Positions 35,402-45,086 of a stretch of DNA of 64,000 nt are shown here, one piece after another; positions within the stretch are counted from its first letter, which is position 1; each line of letters starts with the position of its first letter. This DNA is from Bacteroidota bacterium (GTDB lineage: Bacteria; Bacteroidota; Bacteroidia; B-17B0; Aurantibacillaceae): positions 1 to 64,000 of the forward strand of contig JAQZBQ010000003.1 in NCBI GenBank assembly GCA_029237825.1, written 5' to 3'. The notes under the pieces are model-generated. The model saw only the letters and a list, made by a program, of their open reading frames with translations. It ran no database searches and was not told where the DNA came from. Made by a program: the position numbers and the translations under genes.

Positions 35402-35869
35402 TTAATTATTAATTCGACCTGGACAGTTAAAATGGTTCTTAATATTCTGGTAGACTTTTAAATGTGCTTTCTTTAAGATATCCAAAAATACAATCGCCAC
35501 AAGTAAATTCGTATTGACTTCAATATGCTCTACCATCTTAGTTTTGCCATTATTTTCGGAAAAGTGAAAATCAATGATTAAAAAAACGTAACTCTTTACC
35601 TGAGATGTATAACGCAATTTCTTATGCTTCTCTAGTTCAATAACTTTTGCTTTGTAATTCGGGCGCATGCGTATTAATCCAAATAAAAGAACCTCTTCAT
35701 CTATTTCATACTCAACATAATGGGGACGTTTATCTTCTACAATCTTTACCGTTTTCATCACGGGATGGTGAGCTCCGTATTTTTGAAAATCACAAAACTG
35801 CTCATATAGATTTTGAATATCGACTTCAAATTCTTCCTCGAGTTTCAGGGTCTGTTTCCTAGTAAACAT
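35402..35869 (-). CDS. SRPBCC-like protein
   Basis: From the ATG at 35869 the protein has 155 residues. Its strand-helix-strand pattern (FEVDIQNLYEQFCDFQKYGAHH opening in outline, then a long set of strands with VEHIEV, and a C-terminal helix LDILKKAHLKVYQNI) resembles the START/SRPBCC hydrophobic-ligand fold of Bacteroidota. A GTG at 35926 would extend the frame by 19 residues that do not look like protein. Ligand and role are unknown. Confidence 0.6.
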   Translation of the reverse strand: MFTRKQTLKLEEEFEVDIQNLYEQFCDFQKYGAHHPVMKTVKIVEDKRPHYVEYEIDEEVLLFGLIRMRPNYKAKVIELEKHKKLRYTSQVKSYVFLIIDFHFSENNGKTKMVEHIEVNTNLLVAIVFLDILKKAHLKVYQNIKNHFNCPGRINN

Positions 35870-36073
35870 AGTTCTATTTCGTTCGGGTAAAACACAAATT
35901 AAGCGTGGTTTGAAATTATCGTCCACGCACCTAATCTACTTACTTTATTCCCATGAAACATTGCAAGAGTTTAGTATTTCAGATAAAATCTTTGATACAC
36001 AACTCATCTAGATCACGAAAATACATGATTTCTTATTGTCCCAAAAAATGAACGAGCAAATGTTGATATTACT

Positions 36074-36625
36074 CTAACTTTTAGGGCAGATTAGCGAATA
36101 AACCGCTGTGTCCTGAAACTGTCCGTTAACTAAGAAGTTTTCTTTATAATAAGCTTCTCTAACAAACTTAAATTTTTCAAGGACTTTCTGTGAAGCTAAA
36201 TTTTCCGGATCGATTTGCGCTTCAATGGTATGTAAATTCATTGTTTTAAAACCGTAATCAATCACCTTTTCCAAAGCTTCACTGATAATTCCTTTTTTCC
36301 AAAAATCGGGATTCAGAATGTAGCCTATTTCAGCGCGGTGATGTTCTTTTATTACCCTGTGGTAGGATGCAGTACCAATCATGATATTATCAGAATTGAG
36401 ACATACCGCCCAGGCAATTCCATCATTCATATTTATCATTTCATTCACTTTCTGGATTTTTTCAATCGTTTCATCCAGCGTAGGCATTTTTTGATCTATA
36501 TGCTTCATTGCAACCACATTCGTTCTCAACGCGTAATAATGATCTAAATCCTGTAAAGTCATTCGCCTCAAAACCAACCGATCGGTTTTGATCACCGGAA
36601 AAGGATCGAAGTTCAATTTTAACAT
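36074..36625 (-). CDS. GNAT acetyltransferase (RimJ/RimL type)
   Basis: From the ATG at 36625 the protein has 183 residues and the fold order of RimL-type N-acetyltransferases: TDRLVLRRM (start strand), IGTASYHRV, EIGYILNPDFWKKG (acetyl-CoA pyrophosphate loop region), then NLASQKVLEKFKF. This class acetylates protein N-termini or small amines; the substrate is unknown. Its start lies one base beyond the stop of the upstream gene, so a longer frame to 36706 (adding 27 residues) is unlikely. Confidence 0.85.
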   Translation of the reverse strand: MLKLNFDPFPVIKTDRLVLRRMTLQDLDHYYALRTNVVAMKHIDQKMPTLDETIEKIQKVNEMINMNDGIAWAVCLNSDNIMIGTASYHRVIKEHHRAEIGYILNPDFWKKGIISEALEKVIDYGFKTMNLHTIEAQIDPENLASQKVLEKFKFVREAYYKENFLVNGQFQDTAVYSLICPKS

Positions 36626-36626
36626 C

Positions 36627-37517
36627 TTATATATTTGTGTAGTGATAATAAGCAATTTTCCATTCTCCTGATTTATCTTTTCTCCAAATGGCGGTGTAAC
36701 GTACATCGTTTGCTGTTTCAGCTTTTTTCTTCAGATAAATTAATTTAGAAATTCCGGTTTCAATAGCCACCTCATTCATTACATCAACTGTTAAAATCTT
36801 ATGCTCCCAGGCTACACCTTTATCTTCCACCTGTTTCCAATATTCAATGATTTTATCCCGGCCCTGAATCTCCATCCCGGCACCAATAATTTTAGCGTCA
36901 TCTAAGTAGAAATCCGCAATTTGCTGCATGCGGTTTTTCTTAAACAGATCTTCCATTTGTAAATACTGACCTCTTATATCAGAGGTATGTGTTCTTGAAT
37001 CTTTCTTTCTGCGATAATCCAAATCATACTCAGTTTTCCATGTCACACCCTTATCTTTCGAAATTTCGCCATGCCGCCGGACTTTTTGATCGCTAAGGTT
37101 GTAAAAAGTCAAGCGGCGGATTGCCATAGTATCTTTAGATAAAGGAAATGGATTCGTAAGAAATTCAATTTTAGTATTATCAAATTTGCCGATAAGAAAT
37201 TCATTTGATCCACCCGTATTGTCAACCCACGTTTGTTGCCATTGTTGAGTGGCTGCATTGAAGGTGTTGAAACTTTTTCCTGAATATAAAACGCCTTTGT
37301 GTTTGCTCACGCTTGTCCACTCTTCCTGCAAAACACAGCTATTAAGAATTGTAGTAATTCTGCTGTCGCCGGCCTTATTATTTCTCAAATCAAAAACCTC
37401 CCACTCCCCTAGCCAGAAATCAAACTGACGGTAAACCGGATCCTTTTCACAGGGACTTTCCTGTGCATGAGAAAAAAATGCCCAAAATAGAAAGAAAACA
37501 AAAAAACCAGACTTCAT
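36627..37517 (-). CDS. Secreted DUF1579-like plus SnoaL/DUF4440-like fusion
   Basis: The 296 residues have a signal peptide (cleavage SHAQ), an N-terminal domain with FDFWLGEWEVFD, a motif of the DUF1579 lipocalin-like family (about 30-180), and a C-terminal domain (about 185-296) with the pattern of an NTF2/SnoaL or DUF4440 fold, including DAKIIGAGMEIQGRDKI and RYTAIWRKDKSGEWKIAYYH. Such ketosteroid-isomerase-like domains bind small ligands. The joint architecture is plausible, and the function is unknown. It lies directly upstream of the acetyltransferase gene. Confidence 0.75.
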   Translation of the reverse strand: MKSGFFVFFLFWAFFSHAQESPCEKDPVYRQFDFWLGEWEVFDLRNNKAGDSRITTILNSCVLQEEWTSVSKHKGVLYSGKSFNTFNAATQQWQQTWVDNTGGSNEFLIGKFDNTKIEFLTNPFPLSKDTMAIRRLTFYNLSDQKVRRHGEISKDKGVTWKTEYDLDYRRKKDSRTHTSDIRGQYLQMEDLFKKNRMQQIADFYLDDAKIIGAGMEIQGRDKIIEYWKQVEDKGVAWEHKILTVDVMNEVAIETGISKLIYLKKKAETANDVRYTAIWRKDKSGEWKIAYYHYTNI

Positions 37518-37698
37518 AAAAAATAATTTAAGGATTGAAATAAAACAGTTGCGACATAAGATTTAGGTACACAAATATAGAATTCGTGATCCATTAATGA
37601 ACAGCATCCGTAGTAAAATTGTAAAATTTAAAACTGTTCCCTCTCCCAACTATAATCTGTATAATGAATTGTTTTAAAGAAAACACTATTTTCAGCTC

Positions 37699-38526
37699 AT
37701 GAAATATTGTACGGGTTTAATATTGGTAATGCTATTGTTCTCCGCCTGTTCCACACGACGTATTACCAAAATGAAAGACCAGGTTTACGATCAGGAGAAC
37801 AGCCTTAAACTGGACGTTTTTTCCCCGAGAAACGATAAGGGTCCGAAAAAAATTTTGGTGTTTGTACATGGTGGAAGTTGGGTAAATGGGAAAAAATCGC
37901 TTTATCCTTTTTTCGGGAAAGGGCTTGCCAGGAGAGGTATTGTGGGAGTGATAATCAGTTACCGGCTTAGCCCCAGAACAGATATTGCAGGCATGGCGGG
38001 TGACGTTGCAAAATCTATTAAATGGGTTAAAGATAATGCTAAAATGTTTAATGGAGATACGCTTAATATTTTTGTTTCAGGTCATTCCGCAGGTGGTCAT
38101 CTTGCTGCCATGGTAGCAACGGATGATACATATTTTAAAAATCTGAAAATGAAAAACCCTGTAAAGGGAACAATTTTGATTGACGCCTATGGATTGAATG
38201 TGTATAAATTTCTGAAAGCATCTAACAATCCGGCTGATTCAAAGTACTATCCGATATTTTCATCGGAAGAGGCTAACTGGAAAAAATACTCGCCCATTAA
38301 TCACTTGGATAAAAGTTCCCCTCCGTTTATTCAATTTGTGGGTGGGAAAACCAATCAGATTATTAAAGACATGAATGCTGACTTTTATGAAGGAATTAAA
38401 AATTATCAGCCGAATGCTGAGTTTATTGTAGTTAAGCGCAAAAGGCATGTGCCTATGATGTTCCAGTTTTATAACCCCTTTAATAGAACATATAATAAGG
38501 TTGAGGAATTTATTAGTACTAATTAA
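37699..38526 (+). CDS. Alpha/beta hydrolase lipoprotein (BD-FAE-like)
   Basis: The 275 residues have a lipobox (FSAC) and an alpha/beta-hydrolase core: the oxyanion-hole motif HGGSW, nucleophile elbow GHSAGGH with the catalytic Ser, and a C-terminal His in KRKRHVPMM. The layout resembles carbohydrate/feruloyl esterase-like BD-FAE family enzymes. The substrate is not determined. It converges with the DUF5362 gene. Confidence 0.85.
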   Translation: MKYCTGLILVMLLFSACSTRRITKMKDQVYDQENSLKLDVFSPRNDKGPKKILVFVHGGSWVNGKKSLYPFFGKGLARRGIVGVIISYRLSPRTDIAGMAGDVAKSIKWVKDNAKMFNGDTLNIFVSGHSAGGHLAAMVATDDTYFKNLKMKNPVKGTILIDAYGLNVYKFLKASNNPADSKYYPIFSSEEANWKKYSPINHLDKSSPPFIQFVGGKTNQIIKDMNADFYEGIKNYQPNAEFIVVKRKRHVPMMFQFYNPFNRTYNKVEEFISTN

Positions 38527-38533
38527 ATAGTAT

Positions 38534-38995
38534 TTACAATCTGAAACTTAAAGCGATAACAGCGAATACCATGATGAGTATATTCAATGAAATAATAACA
38601 ATCATCATAATTCCCAAAAATTTATAATGAGATTTTAAATTTGCAAAACCGGCAGTTAATTGATCCTGATTATTTGCGCGAATGCCATTTTGAAATCCAA
38701 TTGATGTTTTAAATAAATAGTAGCAAGGAAAAAAATACACCAAAGCGATGACTAAATACAGTAAAGCAATCGCCACTGCGCCAACTATTCCAAACGAATC
38801 ATTTCCCATAAGTGTACCAAAGGAAACTCCAACAACTAAAACTGAAAATGCTCCGAGCACCATCAGACCTATTCCAATAAATCCCAGGATAGCTAGAAAT
38901 TTCGCCCATTTCGCTGTCTCGATCAGATGTTTCTGTATTTGGTCGTTTAGTGTGATATTCTGTTGAAAATTCATTGAGTTAATTGTTGTATCCAT
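38534..38995 (-). CDS. DUF5362-like integral membrane protein
   Basis: From the ATG at 38995 the protein has 153 residues with three to four membrane helices (about 35-60, 70-95 and 125-150) and the opening pattern LIETAKWAKFLAILGFIG, which matches DUF5362 proteins of Bacteroidota; function unknown. An upstream ATG at 39007 would add four residues (MIKK). It ends before the alpha/beta hydrolase gene. Confidence 0.7.
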   Translation of the reverse strand: MDTTINSMNFQQNITLNDQIQKHLIETAKWAKFLAILGFIGIGLMVLGAFSVLVVGVSFGTLMGNDSFGIVGAVAIALLYLVIALVYFFPCYYLFKTSIGFQNGIRANNQDQLTAGFANLKSHYKFLGIMMIVIISLNILIMVFAVIALSFRL

Positions 38996-39034
38996 TTTTT
39001 TTATCATAAAAGTAAAACATCAAAGTTTAAAAAC

Positions 39035-39063
39035 AAAAAACCCATCCTATAAGGGATGGGTTT
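39035..39063 (-). terminator. Rho-independent terminator after pnp
   Basis: Read on the minus strand, AAACCCATCC and GGATGGGTTT pair over a 6-base loop and are followed by a six-T run. It terminates the rpsO-pnp direction. Confidence 0.92.
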
Positions 39064-39084
39064 GAATATTAAGCGACGTAAAGG

Positions 39085-41232
39085 TTACGCTTTGTTTTCT
39101 TCAGCCGGAGCATTCTCAGGCTTAGGCATCGTTGCTTTACGGGATAACTTTGCTTTACCGTTTTTCGGGTCTGTTCCAATGTATTTCACACTAATAACAT
39201 CTCCTTCTTTCACCAAACCATTTAAAGATTCAATGCGTTTCCAGTCGTATTCGCTGATGTGCAACAAACCTTCTTTTCCAGGCATGAACTCAACAAATGC
39301 ACCATAAGGCATGATTGATTTCACAGTGGCATCATACACCTCTCCAACTTCAGGAATCGCGACAATTCCTTTGATACGTGCAACGGCTGCTTTCAGGTCT
39401 TCCAGTTTTTCAGCAAAGATTTCAACGCGCCCACTATTATCAATTTCAGTAATTGAAATGGTAGCGTTTGTTTTCTTCTGGATATCCTGAATTACTTTTC
39501 CACCAGGTCCGATGATAGCACCAATGAATTCCTGAGGTACAGTTAATACTTCAAAACGTGGAACGTTTTCGTTATAATCCGCACGAGGCTCAGTCATGGT
39601 TTTCATGATTTCACCCATTATGTGTAAACGACCTTCTTTCGCCTGTAAAAGCGCTTTTTCCATTACTTCATATGGCAAGCCATTTACTTTCAAATCCATT
39701 TGAACTGCTGTTATGCCGTCTTTGGTTCCGCAAACTTTAAAATCCATATCACCCAAATGATCTTCATCACCAAGTATATCTGATAATATTGCATACGAAC
39801 TGTTATCTGAAGAAGTAATTAACCCCATTGCAATTCCTGTAACGGGTTTTGCAATTTTTACACCGGCGTCCATTAAAGCTAATGTACCTGCGCAAACGGT
39901 TGCCATCGAAGATGATCCGTTAGACTCCAGAATATCTGAAACCACACGCACTGTATAGGGCGTATCGGTAGGAACAACTTTTGACAACGCGCGCATCGCT
40001 AAATTCCCATGACCAACTTCACGGCGGCCAACTCCACGGTTTGGTTTAGCTTCACCGGTTGAGAATCCAGGGAAATTATAGTGTAAGATAAATTTTGTTT
40101 CACCGCGGTAAAATGCGCCATCAATTAACTGAGCGTCCTTTCCTGTGCCAAGAGTTACAGATGTTAACGACTGCGTTTCGCCACGCTGGAAAATTGCAGA
40201 ACCATGTGCAGCTGGTAAATACCCTACTTCACTCCAGATTGGACGAATTTGATTTGTTTTACGGCCATCTAAACGGATTTGAGTATCAAGAGTTGCCTGA
40301 CGTACCGCGTCATACTCAACACCGTGGTAATATGTATTAATCAGCGCTTCTTTTTCTTTCAATTCTTCAGCAGTGAAAGTAGCTTTGTATTCATTTAGTA
40401 CCGCTTTAAAAGCTTCTTTACGTTCATTTTTATTTGGATTTCCTTTTTTTGCAACAGCGTATACTTTATCGTAAGTTGCTTTTGCTACTGCGGCTTTTAA
40501 TTCCAAATCATGTTTTTCATGACTGTATTCGCGTTTAGGTTTTAAACCCGCTTTTACAGCAAATTCATTAATTGCCTTAATTTGAACCTTGATTGCTTCA
40601 TGAGCAAATTTGATCGCTTCCAGCATTTCTGCTTCGCTGATTTCGCTCATTTCACCTTCAACCATTGCAATATCGTGTTCAGAAGCTGCAACAATCATAT
40701 CAATGCTTGACAATGCCAGTTGGTCAATATCAGGGTTGATTACCAATTTACCTTCAATTTTACCAACACGTACTTCTGAAATTGGTCCGTTAAAAGGAAT
40801 ATCAGAAACTGCTACTGCTGCAGACGCCGCTAAACCAACTAATGCGTCCGGCATTGTTTTTTTGTCAGATGAAATCAACGATAACATGATTTGTGTATCT
40901 GCGTGATAATCATCCGGGAATAACGGGCGCATTGCTCTGTCCACAATACGGCTTATTAACACTTCATAATCAGATAATTTTGCCTCCCTGCGGAAAAAAC
41001 CACCTGGGAAACGACCAGTTGCCGCATATTTCTCCTGATAATCTACCGTTAATGGTAAAAAATCTACTCCTTCTTTTGCTTCTTTGTTACTAACAACAGT
41101 AGCTAAAATCATGGTATTACCTAATTTAACTACTACTGCACCATCAGCTTGTTTAGCTAATTTTCCTGTTTCCAGGGTTACAATTCGTCCATCTCCTATG
41201 TCGAACGAATGTTGAATTCCAATTTGTGACAT
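39085..41232 (-). CDS. pnp: Polyribonucleotide nucleotidyltransferase
   Basis: PNPase is the phosphorolytic 3'-5' exoribonuclease of the degradosome. The 715 residues contain two RNase PH domains (about 10-230 and 310-540, with [21 protein letters not shown] in the second, given here in outline), a KH domain with [13 protein letters not shown] (about 555-615) and an S1 domain (about 620-690, ending AKLSRKA). It follows rpsO, the classic conserved arrangement, with a terminator between that probably allows partial read-through. Confidence 0.97.
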   Translation of the reverse strand: MSQIGIQHSFDIGDGRIVTLETGKLAKQADGAVVVKLGNTMILATVVSNKEAKEGVDFLPLTVDYQEKYAATGRFPGGFFRREAKLSDYEVLISRIVDRAMRPLFPDDYHADTQIMLSLISSDKKTMPDALVGLAASAAVAVSDIPFNGPISEVRVGKIEGKLVINPDIDQLALSSIDMIVAASEHDIAMVEGEMSEISEAEMLEAIKFAHEAIKVQIKAINEFAVKAGLKPKREYSHEKHDLELKAAVAKATYDKVYAVAKKGNPNKNERKEAFKAVLNEYKATFTAEELKEKEALINTYYHGVEYDAVRQATLDTQIRLDGRKTNQIRPIWSEVGYLPAAHGSAIFQRGETQSLTSVTLGTGKDAQLIDGAFYRGETKFILHYNFPGFSTGEAKPNRGVGRREVGHGNLAMRALSKVVPTDTPYTVRVVSDILESNGSSSMATVCAGTLALMDAGVKIAKPVTGIAMGLITSSDNSSYAILSDILGDEDHLGDMDFKVCGTKDGITAVQMDLKVNGLPYEVMEKALLQAKEGRLHIMGEIMKTMTEPRADYNENVPRFEVLTVPQEFIGAIIGPGGKVIQDIQKKTNATISITEIDNSGRVEIFAEKLEDLKAAVARIKGIVAIPEVGEVYDATVKSIMPYGAFVEFMPGKEGLLHISEYDWKRIESLNGLVKEGDVISVKYIGTDPKNGKAKLSRKATMPKPENAPAEENKA

Positions 41233-41339
41233 CTTTTTTGTTTAAGTTGTGCACCGGCGTTTCCGGTACGGATTTATATTTGTTTTCTAATTTTCGTCTT
41301 TAATTATGCCAGAGAAGTTAATGGATTATTTTATTCATG

Positions 41340-41368
41340 AAAAAGGCATTCCGATTTACCGAAATGCC
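41340..41368 (-). terminator. Hairpin terminator between rpsO and pnp
   Basis: On the minus strand GGCATTTCG and CGGAATGCC pair (one wobble) over a 6-base loop and are followed by a five-T run. It lies after the rpsO stop, upstream of pnp. Confidence 0.85.
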
Positions 41369-41393
41369 CCTTTCCAATAACAAAAACCCATTA

Positions 41394-41663
41394 TTATTTA
41401 CGGATATCTAATACCTTAATAACAGCACGGTAACGCATAATATCCGTGTTTTTTAAATAATCTAATAACGCACGACGTTTACCTACAAGGTTTAAAAGCG
41501 CACGCTGTGTTCCAAAATCTTTCTTATTATTTTTTAAGTGACCGGTTAAATGGTCTATACGGTGAGTAAATAATGCCACTTGAGATTCAGCTGAACCTGT
41601 GTTTTTATCGCTACCACCGTGTTTTTTAAAAATGTCTTTCTTTACTTCTGATGTTAAATACAT
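41394..41663 (-). CDS. rpsO: 30S ribosomal protein S15
   Basis: S15 binds the 16S rRNA central domain. The 89 residues carry the signature GSAESQVALFTHRIDHLTGHL and RRALLDYL near the end, with the usual length. It is followed by pnp as in many bacteria, and has its own promoter immediately upstream. Autoregulation by S15 binding its leader occurs in several groups; I cannot show it here. Confidence 0.98.
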   Translation of the reverse strand: MYLTSEVKKDIFKKHGGSDKNTGSAESQVALFTHRIDHLTGHLKNNKKDFGTQRALLNLVGKRRALLDYLKNTDIMRYRAVIKVLDIRK

Positions 41664-41699
41664 GTTTTACTTCTTTTAATGTTATCTTTAATAGGGCTA

Positions 41700-41729
41700 C
41701 AAATATAAGACATTTTGTGAAACAAACAA
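41700..41729 (-). promoter_or_regulatory. Promoter of rpsO (TTG-N19-TATATTTG)
   Basis: On the minus strand TTG (41729-41727) and TATATTTG (41707-41700) are separated by 19 bases, the standard Bacteroidota spacing. The box ends about 36 bases upstream of the rpsO ATG. Confidence 0.75.
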
Positions 41730-41794
41730 TAGTTATTCACATTTAATCCTCTTTTTAGTCCTAATTTTCATCCAGATTAATTCCAACCTCATAT

Positions 41795-43078
41795 TCAGGA
41801 AAGTTTTTTCAAGGCATTCCTTAAATTAGTGATTACATCGGCAACATCGGATAATTTACACGTTCCAACAGACATCCGATACCATGGTGAATTATCTGAA
41901 GCTCCAAATGCATAAAAGGGTACGACTGCTAATTTAGCTTCGTCTAAAATAAACTTCGTAATATCTTTAGTCGTTTCCAAAACCTTGCCGTCATTGGTTT
42001 TTAGTCCATGCAAATCAAATTTTATAGTTAAATAAATGGCAGCCTGTGGTGTGATGGCATCCACTTTAAAACCTTCATTTTTCAAATCCTGAAATCCTTT
42101 ATAAAATCCCTCAAGTCGCGAAATTACTTTGGTTTTTTGCTCTTCAATAAATTTATCATACATCGGCAAATCATTTAAATATTTCGCACTCGCCATCTGT
42201 TCTGCCTTTGGTGCCCATGCGCCAACATGGGTTAAAATGGCCTTCATCTTATCAATAATAACTTTTGGCCCCATGCTCCATCCGACACGGACGCCCGTAG
42301 CAGCTAAAGATTTTGATATTCCGTCTACAAATACAGTATACGCTCTCATTTCCGGACGTAAGACAACCGGATTGTAATGCTTATTATTTCCAAAAGTTAA
42401 TGCCCAATAAATCTGATCATACATCAGGTAAACTGGTTTTGCATCCGGTCCTCTTCTTAAATTCTCAGCTAAAATCATGTCGCAAATTTCTTCCAGACCT
42501 TCTTTACTGAAAATTGTTCCTGTTGGGTTTTGTGGAGAACATAATGCCACCAGGGTAGCCTCTTTAATATGTGGTTTAATGTCTGCCGCAGTTGGCATAA
42601 AATTTTGTTCCGGTGTTGCCTCAATTACTACAGATTTTGCAAAATTCAAATAGGAATAATGATTGTTATTCCAGGATGGAACCGCGAAAATTACTGTATC
42701 ATCCGCATCAACCAGGGCTTTAAAAATGCTATAAATCACTGGGCGCGCGCCTCCTGCAATAAGAATTTCATCATTTTTATAATCAAGTTGTCCACGTTCT
42801 TTTAATAATTTCGAAACGGCATTCCGCAACTCAAGCATACCATCGGCCGCAGGGTAATTAGTTTGATCATCAAAATAAGCATCTACAATGTATTGTTTTA
42901 ATTCCGCGGGAATGGGAAATTCCTTCGGGTTAAAATCTCCAATGGTCATATTATAAATCTTTTCGCCCTGCTTAATTTTTTCATTGACCTCGCCAGCCAG
43001 TTTAATAATTTCAGAACCAATAATGTTTTCAGCAAGTTTAGATACTTTTGTTTTTTGGGCTTGTAGTGAAGTGCTCAT
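41795..43078 (-). CDS. PLP-dependent aminotransferase (aspartate type)
   Basis: The 427 residues follow fold type I: SPQNPTGTIFS (Asn contacting PLP), YDQIYWALTF, and the Schiff-base lysine in VDGISKSLAATGVRVGW. The family interconverts amino acids and 2-oxoacids, most likely aspartate/glutamate; exact substrate is inferred. The N-terminus is long with a coiled start (SLQAQKTKVSKLAE). It lies divergently from the suhB-like gene. Confidence 0.85.
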   Translation of the reverse strand: MSTSLQAQKTKVSKLAENIIGSEIIKLAGEVNEKIKQGEKIYNMTIGDFNPKEFPIPAELKQYIVDAYFDDQTNYPAADGMLELRNAVSKLLKERGQLDYKNDEILIAGGARPVIYSIFKALVDADDTVIFAVPSWNNNHYSYLNFAKSVVIEATPEQNFMPTAADIKPHIKEATLVALCSPQNPTGTIFSKEGLEEICDMILAENLRRGPDAKPVYLMYDQIYWALTFGNNKHYNPVVLRPEMRAYTVFVDGISKSLAATGVRVGWSMGPKVIIDKMKAILTHVGAWAPKAEQMASAKYLNDLPMYDKFIEEQKTKVISRLEGFYKGFQDLKNEGFKVDAITPQAAIYLTIKFDLHGLKTNDGKVLETTKDITKFILDEAKLAVVPFYAFGASDNSPWYRMSVGTCKLSDVADVITNLRNALKKLS

Positions 43079-43208
43079 TAGAATAATTTTTTTGAAAAAT
43101 ATAGATAATCCTTCTTACTTCAAAATAATGTTGGAAAAGTTTCCTCTAATTTGTAAATATGTTGATTTTAGTGGATGTTGGAAAGTATTTTATAGTTTTA
43201 AACTTAAA

Positions 43209-43220
43209 ATGAGATCTCAT
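43209..43220. repeat. 12-bp perfect palindrome over the next start codon
   Basis: ATGAGATCTCAT overlaps the first two bases of the ATG at 43219. It may be chance, but it could act as an operator or translational control site. Confidence 0.35.
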
Positions 43221-44013
43221 GGATTTAAAGTCTTTAACGGTACAGGTAATTGAACTGGCAAAAAACGTAGGAAGTTTCATTCGTGAGGAACGAGAAACCT
43301 TCTCATATGATGTTGTGGAAATTAAAGGGTTAAACGACCTGGTAAGTTACGTGGATAAAACTTCCGAAAAGAAAATTGTTGAGCAGTTAGCCATATTGTT
43401 TCCGGACGCAGGATTTATTGTTGAAGAAAATACCCGTTCAGAAAAAAGGGATTATAACTGGATTGTGGATCCTCTGGACGGTACAACAAACTTCATCCAC
43501 GGAATTCCATGTTATGCCATCAGTATAGCATTGGAATTAAACGGTGAGGTAATTTTAGGCGTAGTGTATGAAGTTTCTCGCGACGAATGTTTTTATGCCT
43601 TCCGCTCAGGAGGTGCTTTTTTAAATGATAAACAGATTCATGTTTCTAATTGTAAACAGCTATCCGATAGTTTAATCGCAACGGGATTTCCGATCTATAA
43701 TTTTTCCCGGCTCGATCCGTTTGTAAACACCCTTACGCATTTAATGAAACACACCCACGGCATACGAAGAATTGGCGCCGCTGCCGCTGACCTTTGCTAT
43801 CTTGCCTGCGGAAGGGTTGATGCTTTTTTTGAATACAATTTAAACCCATGGGATGTGGCAGCAGGGGCATTAATTGTACAGGAAGCAGGAGGTACAATTT
43901 CGGATTTTAATAAGGGTACGAACTGGCTTTTTGGAAAAGAAATTATGGGAACAAATTCCTACATCAAAGAAGAATTTCAAAATGTAATTCAGACAAACTT
44001 TGCAAAAATTTAG
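43219..44013 (+). CDS. Inositol monophosphatase family protein (SuhB-like)
   Basis: The 264 residues carry the Mg-dependent phosphatase motifs: an Glu in VEENTRS, DPLDGTTNFIHG (metal-binding core) and WDVAAGALIVQEAGG. This class hydrolyses inositol phosphates or related sugar phosphates. In other bacteria SuhB also influences transcription; that is not implied here. It starts divergently from the aminotransferase gene and its stop overlaps the end of the convergent DUF6089 gene by 4 bases. Confidence 0.92.
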   Translation: MDLKSLTVQVIELAKNVGSFIREERETFSYDVVEIKGLNDLVSYVDKTSEKKIVEQLAILFPDAGFIVEENTRSEKRDYNWIVDPLDGTTNFIHGIPCYAISIALELNGEVILGVVYEVSRDECFYAFRSGGAFLNDKQIHVSNCKQLSDSLIATGFPIYNFSRLDPFVNTLTHLMKHTHGIRRIGAAAADLCYLACGRVDAFFEYNLNPWDVAAGALIVQEAGGTISDFNKGTNWLFGKEIMGTNSYIKEEFQNVIQTNFAKI

Positions 44014-44963
44014 AACTTAGAACGCAACCGTGTTTTCTTGCGCTTAGGCGGAAAAAAACGACCAACGGTAACCTGGATAGACATAAAGCTGTCATTTTCT
44101 TTATCGCCACGCTGCGCACCAGTACCATCACCATTTGGAGCTGTAGCATTAGGAATGTTACCTAAACTCGGATCTGCAAGCGCCACCGATTTTGGACCGT
44201 AAGCGTCTAATAAAGCAGCCTTATTATAGTACGTTCCATGCACATCATCGATGTAATCTGTGAACGTTTTCCGGTAATTAAACTCGAGGCCAACACACCA
44301 TAACTTATTTAAAATCATTCTCCATGCTATACCCATTGGTATACTTAAAGCTATACGTTTATACTGCGGCGGCCCTCCAGGTAAACCCTGCCCTTCTGTA
44401 TGTAAAGGATAAAGTTTTTCAAATTTGCCGGTAGCCGGATCTCTTCCTTTTGGATTAAAATAAAATCCTCCTACCCCAACAAATGCTATAAATTCATGTG
44501 ACTTACCTTTGTGTCGTCTTGATAAAGTATTTTTTATTTTGTAACGGTGACCAACTTTGGTATTGAAAAAAGAAAACTCGAACCGGGTTGCGAATTCAAA
44601 AATATTTGATTTAAAATTAAGATTCCTGTTATTTCGAAATGGTTCAGTAGTAAGCTTGTCATCCCCCGCCACAAGCAGATAATTAAAACTAGTGTGCCAG
44701 TTAAAGTTTTTGGCAATTTTATAACGATAGGCTAAACTAAATGCCGGACGGGTTAAAGCAAACTCAACGTCAACCGGACTAAAATCGGTTCCGATTTTAT
44801 TCAATCCACCAAGGTCTCCTAAAAAGCCAGATGCACCTCCCTGAAAAACTAATTCTTTTCTGTATTTTTTCCAATCGTTGGGCCGTGTAAAGTTTTGGGA
44901 AGAGAGATTTTCAGTCACAAAAGCTCCTGATATTAAAAAATATAGTACTAACTTTTTAATCAT
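44010..44963 (-). CDS. DUF6089-like outer-membrane protein, copy 1
   Basis: The 317 residues have a signal peptide (start MIKKLV, cleavage near SSQ) and a barrel-like domain with FLGDLGG near the start and a FVGVGGFYFNPKGRDP block. The family is of unknown function and in Bacteroidota is often found near gliding or envelope genes. A paralogue of the same length lies directly upstream (45087-46040); sequences such as GQGLPGG, YPLHTEGQ and FTDYIDDV are shared. The Arg/Lys-rich C-terminus (RKKTRLRSKF) is also shared. Confidence 0.78.
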   Translation of the reverse strand: MIKKLVLYFLISGAFVTENLSSQNFTRPNDWKKYRKELVFQGGASGFLGDLGGLNKIGTDFSPVDVEFALTRPAFSLAYRYKIAKNFNWHTSFNYLLVAGDDKLTTEPFRNNRNLNFKSNIFEFATRFEFSFFNTKVGHRYKIKNTLSRRHKGKSHEFIAFVGVGGFYFNPKGRDPATGKFEKLYPLHTEGQGLPGGPPQYKRIALSIPMGIAWRMILNKLWCVGLEFNYRKTFTDYIDDVHGTYYNKAALLDAYGPKSVALADPSLGNIPNATAPNGDGTGAQRGDKENDSFMSIQVTVGRFFPPKRKKTRLRSKF

Positions 44964-45086
44964 GTTGATGACTTCTTCCTTTAATCTTTGTGATTTTGGA
45001 GCGGTAAATATACCAAAAACCTATAATGGAAAATGTTAATTTGTAGAATAAAATATAAAATTAATTGGTTCTTTTGGCCGGTTGAC

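Noticed and set aside
40610-40906. Plus-strand open frame of 98 codons
   Set aside because: It is the complement of pnp codons and shows no protein-like pattern.
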